A DNA stretch of 34,358 nucleotides from a virus: IMG/VR virus record IMGVR_UViG_3300025000_000281, positions 1-34,358 of that record. One strand, written 5' to 3'. The translations under genes and the position numbers were made by a program. A model generated the notes under the pieces. That model saw only the letters and a program-made list of their open reading frames with translations. It was not told the origin of the DNA and ran no database searches. Every line of letters begins with the position of its first letter. Positions within the stretch are counted from its first letter, which is position 1. Positions 1 through 5,634 of this stretch are shown piece by piece.

Positions 1-101
1 TTAATTCGCTGCTGGCAATGCTCTAACAAGTTTACCGGGATCCTTATGGTCACCAATTTAGTCTGTATGACGTTGCACCCCCTTTGTAATACGCAATGGT
101 T

Positions 102-126
102 AAAAAAATAATGCAGTTTTACTGCA
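102..126 (-). terminator. Rho-independent terminator after the XRE gene
   Basis: On the minus strand a perfect 6-bp stem (TGCAGT / ACTGCA, loop AAA) is followed by TTA and then seven T residues. It lies about 105 bases downstream of the stop codon of the XRE regulator at 233-619 and is in the right orientation to end that transcript. Confidence 0.7.
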
Positions 127-232
127 AAACCACCTTTTAATAAGTTAAACAACTCTGTTTAATATGTATTACAATTCTATGTCTTATAACTTGTCCGCTA
201 TTCCAAGAAAAACAAAACCCGTCAGAGGTAAA

Positions 233-619
233 TTATTCCTCTACGGGTTCAATGTAAAATAGATCGTCTGTATTGCAGCCAGTGGTCTTAGCTAGTAGAA
301 TAGCTGCGGTTATGGTTGGTTCATGGTGACCATTAGATATTTGGCTTATGTATGCTCTGTTTATGCCGGTCTCTAAAGCCAATTGTGCTTGGGTTTTACC
401 GGATAATTTCATAGCATCTTTTAAGTTATTTCTAAGTTTAATTTTTCTTTTTGTTATCGCCTGATATATTTTACTAGAATTATAGGGCTCCAACCAATCA
501 TCAATTATCTGCTGAATAAATAACTTTTCCGTCAATTCAGGACTCAGCTTTTTTGCCTTGCGGTATATCACTGTTAAAATCTCTGTCATACCTGGTGGTA
601 GATCTAGTTGATTAAACAT
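233..619 (-). CDS. XRE-family HTH transcriptional regulator
   Basis: A 128-residue protein. Its C-terminal half (about residues 64-122) carries a Cro/C1-type helix-turn-helix, with the sequence KTQAQLALETGINRAYIS followed by the usual NGHHEPT turn. The N-terminal ~60 residues are charged, helical and not recognised. It starts with ATG preceded by GAGGTG at suitable spacing. The gene stands alone on the minus strand, divergent from a small plus-strand ORF at 685, and is closed by its own terminator, so it is a single-gene unit at the lysogeny end of the phage. Known XRE proteins of this size act as dimeric repressors, and this could be the phage repressor or an accessory regulator. Which operator it binds cannot be told from sequence. 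Confidence 0.85.
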   Translation of the reverse strand: MFNQLDLPPGMTEILTVIYRKAKKLSPELTEKLFIQQIIDDWLEPYNSSKIYQAITKRKIKLRNNLKDAMKLSGKTQAQLALETGINRAYISQISNGHHEPTITAAILLAKTTGCNTDDLFYIEPVEE

Positions 620-684
620 GCCATCACCTCTTTGTTATGTATATTCAACATTGGTCGCGGAAATAATACGGCTGAGGTGATTTT

Positions 685-822
685 ATGCTATCTCTACTAA
701 AAACATCAAAACTGATAGGTAAGGAATACGACCGCGACAGCTACGACATCAACCGGGCCGCCAAAGATATAGCCGATAAGACAAGGAAGGCTGCACAAGA
801 AAGCAAAAACCCTCCCAGGTAG
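685..822 (+). CDS. Small 45-residue protein, unknown function
   Basis: An ATG follows a good SD (GAGGTG, spacing 4) and opens a 45-codon frame rich in Lys, Arg and Asp (MLSLLKTSKL at the start, QESKNPPR at the end). It is on the plus strand, divergent from the XRE gene, with only 65 bases between their starts. Its last codons run into the hairpin at 807-838, which is also the 3' end of the predicted minus-strand RNA at 804-900, so the two transcripts would be antisense over about 18 bases of coding sequence. I recognise no domain. The SD and amphipathic charge pattern support translation, but a chance ORF is possible. Confidence 0.45.
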   Translation: MLSLLKTSKLIGKEYDRDSYDINRAAKDIADKTRKAAQESKNPPR

Positions 823-900
823 GAACCTAAGAGGGTTTAGCTATCCTTACATGTACCGCCCTGGTACGCTTTTAGTGAAGGAAGCGCGGCGGCATCTGTT
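804..900 (-). ncRNA. Predicted ~95-nt small RNA
   Basis: A minus-strand promoter (TTGTGG, 17 bases, TATAAT at 907-935) predicts a start near 900. A strong intrinsic terminator ends near 804. The ~95 nt between hold no ORF longer than 7 codons but contain a GTACC/GGTAC hairpin (853-867, loop AGGGC on the RNA) followed by the long terminator stem. Two TGCGTTAC operator-like boxes lie just upstream of the promoter. The 3' end is antisense to the last codons of the ORF at 685-822. Promoter, compact hairpins and terminator are what the sequence shows. That it is an expressed regulatory RNA is inference. Confidence 0.5.
807..838 (-). terminator. Intrinsic terminator of the predicted small RNA
   Basis: The minus strand reads AAACCCTC, an inner AGGT-TCCT-ACCT hairpin, then GAGGGTTTTT. 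This gives an 8-bp outer and 4-bp inner stem with the T-run on the minus-strand side. The plus-strand side ends in only three Ts, so termination is mainly for leftward transcription. Confidence 0.65.
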
Positions 901-906
901 GGGTAT

Positions 907-935
907 ATTATAACCTATTTTCAGTAAGGCCACAA
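907..935 (-). promoter_or_regulatory. Sigma-70-type promoter (TTGTGG-17-TATAAT)
   Basis: The -10 box TATAAT is the complement of 907-912 and the -35 box TTGTGG the complement of 930-935. The spacer is exactly 17 bases. It drives leftward transcription of the predicted small RNA. The -10 is consensus and the -35 matches 3-4 of 6 positions. Confidence 0.5.
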
Positions 936-952
936 CTGCCCTACTGCTTTTT

Positions 953-985
953 TGCGTTACTCTTAACTTCGTTAATGCGTTACTC
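953..985. repeat. Two TGCGTTACTC direct repeats, operator-like
   Basis: TGCGTTACTC occurs at 953-962 and 976-985, 23 bases apart (about two helical turns). The same TGCGTTA core occurs twice more, at 2446 and 2482, in the promoter of the 1069-2423 operon. This placement just upstream of a promoter suggests sites for a shared regulator. Confidence 0.5.
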
Positions 986-1042
986 AAAAGCTATTCAGTT
1001 ACAAGGTGGAATATTCCATGTGGAATAATTTTGGGGAAAAAT

Positions 1043-1063
1043 AAACCGCCCGGAGGAGGCTAT
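1043..1063 (-). terminator. Degenerate terminator-like element after the HNH-repeat/RHH gene
   Basis: This stretch is a 20-of-21 match to the terminator region after the integrase at 11410-11430. Minus strand: GCCTCCTCCGGGCGG then TTTATTTTT. The single difference puts a mismatch in the middle of the stem, so the hairpin is weaker here, though the T-rich tail is kept. Confidence 0.4.
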
Positions 1064-1068
1064 ATTAA

Positions 1069-1602
1069 TTAGCGATTTAAAACTTTACTGCGTATGTATG
1101 CGTTTGGCCTCATTCCTGCCTCTTTTGCACGGTATTCAATTTCAGCCCACTCGGAATCACTAAATCTAATCATTTTCTGAGATCTAACCCCAACAGGTGA
1201 CTCCCTGTCCGCATTAGACTGAGGACTTTTTCTTTTATCTGTTATCTTGTTAGGAGGCAGGCCAGCGGCTTCGATAAGTGCATTCCACGATCCGAAAAGC
1301 TTTTTAGTGTATAATGCACAAGGTAAATCTGGCTGCTCATTAAATTCTCGAAAACTGGGGGTTTTTCCTAGTATTTTAGATAGATTAATGACATGTTGAA
1401 TCATTTCTTCCTTAGTTACAAATGTTTTTTTATTAACATCCAGACCACATGCTTTAAGGAAGTTATTCCATGACGTAAAGTGCTTTCTTACTGAGAATCC
1501 GCAGTTAGAGTTAGTATATTTGTCAAACTCTTTCACTGTAGGCGTTCTGTCAAGATCTTTTGATAATTCTTGACATTGTTGAATCATTTTCTCTTTATCC
1601 AA
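1069..1602 (-). CDS. Two HNH-associated repeats fused to a ribbon-helix-helix domain
   Basis: A 177-residue protein. Two tandem copies of the homing-endonuclease-associated repeat (HNHR type) are visible at about residues 5-55 and 66-116, each with the pattern L-x-RTPT-x-x-EF ... FxSWNxxLxAAGL. The C-terminal ~35 residues (MIRFSDSEWAEIEYRAKEAG ... YIRSKVL) look like a MobC/Arc-like ribbon-helix-helix DNA-binding domain. No nuclease core is present. Family knowledge says such repeats bind DNA next to HNH or GIY-YIG nucleases, so this is probably a multi-domain DNA-binding protein. The first codon may be TTG (1602) or the in-frame ATG six codons on (1587); neither has a strong SD. It is the last gene of a three-gene unit starting at 2423. 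Confidence 0.7.
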   Translation of the reverse strand: MDKEKMIQQCQELSKDLDRTPTVKEFDKYTNSNCGFSVRKHFTSWNNFLKACGLDVNKKTFVTKEEMIQHVINLSKILGKTPSFREFNEQPDLPCALYTKKLFGSWNALIEAAGLPPNKITDKRKSPQSNADRESPVGVRSQKMIRFSDSEWAEIEYRAKEAGMRPNAYIRSKVLNR

Positions 1603-1657
1603 AATTATAGGACGGGCTATTTTAAATCACCACTTTCTATGCAAAATTAAATATTTA

Positions 1658-2032
1658 TTACTTACATCCAATTCCTTCGCCTGCTTCAACTTCCTCGGCA
1701 TCGGCAATATATTGGCCGCCTTCATTGTAAACGCGGCCATATTCGTCTATGGTCATTTCAATGCTGTTTTCATAACAGTTAAGCATTGCCTTGTTATCTT
1801 CCTCTGTTTTTCCTAACACTGCAAAAATGTCAACTTTTTTCATTTTATCAATCCCCTTTTCTATCTTTGGGTTGGGATGATCTTTAGGCATCACCCATGT
1901 TTTACCGATCTTCACGGCAATAACTTTGCCGGCAGCACACATATTTTTGATTGTGCCGGGAGCGAGGCCCCATTTTTCTGATGCTTCTTCTACCCCCATG
2001 ATTTGCTTAAGACACTCAAAATTATTTTTCAT
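1658..2032 (-). CDS. HTH DNA-binding protein (MerR/excisionase-like fold), Aca-like position
   Basis: I start the protein at ATG 2030-2032, with GGAG upstream; an in-frame TTG lies two codons earlier. Residues ~12-50 carry a winged helix-turn-helix of the type common in Firmicutes phages (GVEEASEKWGLAPGTIKN, then KVIAVKIGKTWVMPKD, ending in the typical wing and proline). The rest (~70 residues) is acidic and unrecognised. The start overlaps the end of the acidic protein gene at 2022-2423, so the two are translationally coupled. A small HTH protein directly after a small acidic protein, under a promoter with a palindromic operator, suggests autorepression in the way of anti-CRISPR-associated (Aca) proteins. 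That role is inferred from layout only. Confidence 0.7.
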   Translation of the reverse strand: MKNNFECLKQIMGVEEASEKWGLAPGTIKNMCAAGKVIAVKIGKTWVMPKDHPNPKIEKGIDKMKKVDIFAVLGKTEEDNKAMLNCYENSIEMTIDEYGRVYNEGGQYIADAEEVEAGEGIGCK

Positions 2033-2423
2033 CCTCAATAAGCTCCATTTCCACTATATAGTAACCCATTTCCTCACAATCCCAATCGCTCGATACATAA
2101 GTAATTCTCATCTTTGTATCGGCAGGAACCAAGCATTCAGCTTCATCTTCACAGTCAGTTGCTCCTAGAATGTCACATTCATTAGCGTTATTATAGTCTA
2201 CAACGTGACAAGGTACGTTATTACAAAATAGTACATACGTTATTGATCCTGTCGATTCAGGTGTAAAATCTTTTTCTGCCCTACTTCTATCTGTCCAACT
2301 CTCTGCTTTGCCTCTATTGTCGTATATTTCACCTTCTACGAAATCCATTTCAAAGTTTGTTACTATTGTTCTACCTAAATCTTTGATGCCGTCTATTTTA
2401 TTTGCAAGTTCATTCTTTGTCAT
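2022..2423 (-). CDS. Strongly acidic 133-residue protein, unknown function
   Basis: Unrecognised. I count 31 Asp/Glu against 12 Lys/Arg (net about -19) and six Cys (67, 72, 83, 91, 97, 116). The C-terminal third is particularly acidic (TDCEDEAEC, DWDCEEMG, MELIEDEK). ATG at 2423 follows AAGGAG with good spacing and lies about 40 bases downstream of a predicted transcription start. It is the first gene of a promoter-driven unit beyond the lysis terminator, followed by a coupled HTH gene. Such position and acidity are common in morons that mimic DNA or block host defences, but nothing in the sequence proves this. It could equally be a lysogenic-conversion protein. Confidence 0.65.
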   Translation of the reverse strand: MTKNELANKIDGIKDLGRTIVTNFEMDFVEGEIYDNRGKAESWTDRSRAEKDFTPESTGSITYVLFCNNVPCHVVDYNNANECDILGATDCEDEAECLVPADTKMRITYVSSDWDCEEMGYYIVEMELIEDEK

Positions 2424-2445
2424 TTTAATTATCTCCTTTTGTCTA

Positions 2446-2499
2446 TGCGTTATCGTCTTTCTTATTTATAATTATATACTATGCGTTACCGCATGTCAA
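2446..2499 (-). promoter_or_regulatory. Consensus promoter with palindromic operator for the 1069-2423 unit
   Basis: The minus strand reads TTGACA (2494-2499), a 17-base spacer and TATAAT (2471-2476), a perfect sigma-70 promoter. The spacer contains ATGCGGTAACGCAT (2481-2494), an inverted repeat with ATGCG/CGCAT arms, and a second half-site ATAACGCAT lies at 2445-2453, just downstream of the start site. A protein bound at either would block RNA polymerase. Only the HTH protein or the RHH protein of the same unit, or an XRE protein, are nearby candidates. Confidence 0.75.
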
Positions 2500-2520
2500 C
2501 ACCTTTTATTAAAGTTGGGG

Positions 2521-2555
2521 AAAATAAAAAAAGCCCCGACCGCGTAGGCCAGGGC
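2521..2555 (-). terminator. Strong intrinsic terminator of the late operon
   Basis: Minus strand: 9-bp stem GCCCTGGCC / GGTCGGGGC (two G-T pairs), loop TACGC, then TTTTTTT. It lies 45 bases past the stop of the last lysis gene and separates the late operon from the promoter at 2471-2499. Confidence 0.85.
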
Positions 2556-2599
2556 ATGAAGGTAATTCGCGTATGTTATTTTTACCAGCATGGGTAAAT

Positions 2600-3061
2600 T
2601 TATGATGCTTGGCTTTCCGCCTCTAATACCGGCTGCGTCTCCCCGATCAATCCAACTTCCACCGACTCCAAACTGCTGGCATCCATTTGCACATCAAAAG
2701 TCCGCAAACTCTTGTCCGCCAACCATGCCCGTTCCACAGCGTTTCTGGCCAGGTTGTAACTAAGGTTAACACCGGACAACCCCTGGCTGTCCATGTGCTT
2801 CTGGAAAAAAGAAATGGCTTCATGCAGCTTGTCCGCTCCGCTCTTCTCCCGGAAAACTGTTTCGGCGTACACAAAAGCCTTTTGGCCAAGCTGCTTGACG
2901 AGCTCCTGCTGTGTTGCCGTGGTGTGTGCTTTAATCCACTTGTCGGCAGCCGGATACAATCTCCTGACCACCACTCCGACGTAGGAAAATACCGCTGCTG
3001 CAATTAAATAGAGCATGTCCGGCAGGAAATGATTGATTAGACCTACCATAAAATCTTGCAT
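2600..3061 (-). CDS. Phage holin, LL-H type
   Basis: A 153-residue protein with one N-terminal membrane segment (about residues 13-33, PDMLYLIAAAVFSYVGVVV) followed by RRLYPAADKWIKAH and a long soluble part rich in Lys and Ala. This is the layout of the LL-H holin family, whose members form the membrane lesion that lets endolysin reach the wall. I start it at ATG 3059-3061, because the frame's upstream GTG (3076) lies in the SD itself (GGAGG, 5 bases before this ATG). It is the last gene of the lysis cassette, after the amidase, and is followed by the late terminator. The cassette also has a BhlA-type holin, so one of the two may be a pinholin or antiholin. Confidence 0.85.
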   Translation of the reverse strand: MQDFMVGLINHFLPDMLYLIAAAVFSYVGVVVRRLYPAADKWIKAHTTATQQELVKQLGQKAFVYAETVFREKSGADKLHEAISFFQKHMDSQGLSGVNLSYNLARNAVERAWLADKSLRTFDVQMDASSLESVEVGLIGETQPVLEAESQAS

Positions 3062-3126
3062 TTTCTGTACCTCCACTTTTTAATTTTATAGCCCCAGCAT
3101 GGCCAGGGCAGCTCAGGATAACCTTG

Positions 3127-3774
3127 TTATGCTTTTATTTTTAACGCGTTCAAAATAACTTTCAGCACAAACCATTTCGGCGCTGGGTCATCAGGATTAT
3201 GGTCCTGACTAATTAAGCCAGCCTTTTTTGCTTCCTCAATGATATCCAGTTTCCATTGTTCCGGCATTTGATTTTCACCTCCGCGCAAATCACCAAACAA
3301 CCTGTTCCAGGGGAACTTCGTACCCGGACAATTGGGACGGTTAACGCTGTCAATACGGTAATGTCCGATGATGTGATCCTTATCTATGGGAATACCATGT
3401 TTAGCGATTAACTGTTTATGTAGCCAGAGAGTTGCTTGATATTGTTCCTCGGTCAAATTTCCATCCCCGCCGGCACCAGTATATCCTTCATGTTCAATAC
3501 CGATGGTATAGAGATTGGGATTCGTGCCATCATAGAGCAGCCAACTGGGTTTTGCAACTGCCCCGGCGTGCCATGCTGCGTTTTCATCGGCGACAAGCTG
3601 TATGATCTGGCCGTCCCTGGTGACAATATAGTGGGCAGAGGCTTTTGCTGTTGGGTTGCAAAGCCAGTCCCGGCAACCGGGAAACTTACCTGCAGTGATA
3701 TGGTTGACAATGGCTATCGGCCTTCTGCCGTTCCTGCTACTAAAGTTTGGGCTTGGTGATTGTTTGATTTGCAT
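3127..3774 (-). CDS. N-acetylmuramoyl-L-alanine amidase endolysin (Amidase_2)
   Basis: A 215-residue enzyme that cleaves the MurNAc-L-Ala bond of peptidoglycan at the end of the lytic cycle. The Amidase_2/T7-lysozyme fold covers residues ~15-155. The three zinc ligands are visible as His25 (IVNHITAG), His138 (IIGHYRID) and Cys149 (RPNCPG). The core motifs SAHYIVTRDG and YTIGIEHEG are also present. The C-terminal ~55 residues (MPEQWKLDIIEEAKKAGLI ... KWFVLKVILNALK) resemble a short helical wall-associated or dimerisation segment seen in other Clostridial phage amidases. There is no signal peptide, so export depends on the holins that flank it. The start ATG lies a few bases after the stop of the BhlA-type holin. 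Confidence 0.93.
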   Translation of the reverse strand: MQIKQSPSPNFSSRNGRRPIAIVNHITAGKFPGCRDWLCNPTAKASAHYIVTRDGQIIQLVADENAAWHAGAVAKPSWLLYDGTNPNLYTIGIEHEGYTGAGGDGNLTEEQYQATLWLHKQLIAKHGIPIDKDHIIGHYRIDSVNRPNCPGTKFPWNRLFGDLRGGENQMPEQWKLDIIEEAKKAGLISQDHNPDDPAPKWFVLKVILNALKIKA

Positions 3775-3778
3775 CTTA

Positions 3779-3985
3779 CTACCTCCCTTTAATATTTTCT
3801 TTGATTTCTACAACATCTTTTCTGATGTCGTCCACTACATCGAATTTTTCAGCCAAAATGTTAATTGTGCTCTGATATTTTTCCTCTCTTTTGGCGTTCT
3901 CCCGGAGTACATAAAAAAGCAACACTACAAATAGTACTGCAAAAAAACCCTGACTTGCTGCCATTTTTAAAACTTCTGCGTCCAC
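3779..3985 (-). CDS. BhlA/UviB-type small holin
   Basis: A 68-residue protein: MDAEVLKMAASQ, one membrane helix (about residues 13-28, GFFAVLFVVLLFYVL), then RENAKREEKYQ and a charged coiled-coil tail. This is the typical BhlA/UviB holin sequence. I start it at GTG 3985, with GGAGG in front. An ATG in the same frame at 4063 would add 26 residues not found in the family and lacks an SD. It is the first lysis gene, just before the amidase. UviB-like proteins are membrane proteins tied to bacteriocin and phage release. A cluster of GTATAC palindromes lies directly upstream (4027-4141). Confidence 0.85.
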   Translation of the reverse strand: MDAEVLKMAASQGFFAVLFVVLLFYVLRENAKREEKYQSTINILAEKFDVVDDIRKDVVEIKENIKGR

Positions 3986-4026
3986 CCTCCCACCTCCGGT
4001 AACCAAATAAAATAACCGCCATCGCG

Positions 4027-4141
4027 GTATACTTTCAAGCCTTGATTTTGTTGAGGTATACATAGGTATAATTGTATACTTTTTGTATACCTGCTGAATT
4101 TGCTAGGTTTTTTAAGCATAATGTAATAATAAAAAGTATAC
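4027..4141. repeat. Five GTATAC palindromes between tail and lysis genes
   Basis: GTATAC occurs at 4027, 4056, 4074, 4085 and 4136. In addition CATAGGTATA (4061-4070) is the exact reverse complement of TATACCTATG (4137-4146), the second arm spanning the stop codon of the tail gene. No clear promoter accompanies them. They could be operator sites for lysis control or form a stem in the late mRNA. Confidence 0.5.
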
Positions 4142-5632
4142 CTATGTCAGTATCTTAGATTTCACCGTCCCCGCTGAAATCTGCTTCAAGTAATCCGACA
4201 GCAGCGGTTTATTAATCTTACCCCCACTGTCCACGGTAAACTGCGTATAAAACCCATCCGGGCCGAAACGATGTGTAACAGTCGTAATAGTACCAAGCAA
4301 ATTCGGTCCGTCCTCGTCAATAATCTGCGCGGCGTCCCTAGGCATCAATTGGGGTCGTATCGGCCCAACAAACTCTTCTACCTCTCCCGAATTGCTCATT
4401 TGCTCAGCTATTTCGACTGCTAATGCCGCCGCCTGGATTGATGTAGTACCATCCGGGCATTGCTGATATAGTGTTTTTTGTGCAGGAGGTAGCCAGCCTA
4501 AACTACTGGATACCGGTCTATATGCTTTGACCGAAAAATCCGAAGTATGCACACAAACCCGACCATACGTGTTATTGTCATCCTTGGTTACGCTCCTGGA
4601 AAACACGTCCCTATTACGGTAAAATGTATACGTCCCAGGCTGTGTAAATGCTGTATCTGTACGCTCTGCAATGACTACCTTGCCGTCTGGTTCCTCTCTA
4701 ATCATCCAATCCCTAACTATAGTCAGAACGTCGTCTAGTCCGCTTAAAATGTCCTGGTTTGGCGAAAACTCCATGCCCAACTCGGTTGTTTTGGTCCCGA
4801 CATAATAACTCGTTATGCCTGCACCGGCGATGATTTGAGCTAACAATAACTGTATTTGCTGCTTCGGGTAGATATTTCTTTCGTCAAAAGTTTGGTCTTT
4901 TAAATATTTCCCGACTGAATTTCTGGCATCTACACTAGCATTAGCCCTGCCTACGGCAAAATTTGTTCTGTCAACATAAAAAATCCCCATCAGTAGAGGA
5001 TCTGAATCGCCAGCTTTGAAGTTTAATTTTATTTTTGAAGCAGGTGGGTAGTTTGGTATAAATTCGTCACCAGCACTATCTTGCCATTCGCCTACATCTG
5101 TGTAGTCACCGCCGGAAGTTGTCCAGCTGCTACCAGTTTTAAATATATTCCAGGTAGCTTGATCCTCCACCCAATCTGCTCGGGTGAGCTTGTATACCTG
5201 AATAACCATTCCGGCACTAAGATTTATTCCATCCACGTATAAATTCAAAGAAGCTGCAGTAACGCTTGAAATACCGCTTATATCCATAGATATAATGCCT
5301 CTTAAATTTTGAGCTGTTGACTTACTTCTACAATAAAAATGAGCATAGCTAGAAAGATTGATATCCGGATAGTTTTGGTCTATATACACATCCGAGGTAG
5401 AACTTTTCTGCATGCCGTCAATATCTAAAACCGGAACTGATGAAGCTTCGCTAGAACTAAATCTAACGTAGCGTGTGCTTCCGTCGTAGTTTTCCAATTT
5501 AAATTTAAGCAAAAAATTAACACTGCTAAGTCCGCTATGAATAGCATCCTTGACATGATTAGTAACATCCCACTCCATCCATTGTCCAGATACTGATGGT
5601 ATGGTAGCTTCTGCAACTACGGATATCTCCAT
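4142..5632 (-). CDS. Tail protein with DNRLRE domain and hub-like C-terminal part
   Basis: A 496-residue protein. Residues ~1-75 look like the second half of a DNRLRE (disaggregatase-related) beta domain (QWMEWDVTNHVKDAIHSG ... LLKFKLENYDGSTRYVRFSS), and residues ~80-235 are a complete second copy (FYCRSKSTAQNLRGIISMDIS ... KLTRADWVEDQATWNIFKTG). From about residue 255 it changes to a phage baseplate/hub-like region (TFDERNIYPKQQIQLLLAQII, then DDVLTIVRDWMIREEPDGKVVIAERTD). ATG 5632 has a GGAGGTG SD lying in the last codons of the previous gene. Starting inside a half domain is odd and suggests recombination at the 5' end. Expected role: distal tail tip, host surface binding. Confidence 0.7.
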   Translation of the reverse strand: MEISVVAEATIPSVSGQWMEWDVTNHVKDAIHSGLSSVNFLLKFKLENYDGSTRYVRFSSSEASSVPVLDIDGMQKSSTSDVYIDQNYPDINLSSYAHFYCRSKSTAQNLRGIISMDISGISSVTAASLNLYVDGINLSAGMVIQVYKLTRADWVEDQATWNIFKTGSSWTTSGGDYTDVGEWQDSAGDEFIPNYPPASKIKLNFKAGDSDPLLMGIFYVDRTNFAVGRANASVDARNSVGKYLKDQTFDERNIYPKQQIQLLLAQIIAGAGITSYYVGTKTTELGMEFSPNQDILSGLDDVLTIVRDWMIREEPDGKVVIAERTDTAFTQPGTYTFYRNRDVFSRSVTKDDNNTYGRVCVHTSDFSVKAYRPVSSSLGWLPPAQKTLYQQCPDGTTSIQAAALAVEIAEQMSNSGEVEEFVGPIRPQLMPRDAAQIIDEDGPNLLGTITTVTHRFGPDGFYTQFTVDSGGKINKPLLSDYLKQISAGTVKSKILT

Positions 5633-5634
5633 GC

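Noticed and set aside
1-81. Open minus-strand frame at the left edge, reading TTG GTG ACC ATA AGG ATC
   Set aside because: It runs off the window after about 18 codons and has no SD at a suitable distance. It may be the start of a gene (VTIRIPVNLLEHC looks protein-like) but cannot be supported.
2687-3007. Plus-strand ORFs over the LL-H holin
   Set aside because: Shadow frames of a well-supported minus-strand gene; no SD and no recognisable product.
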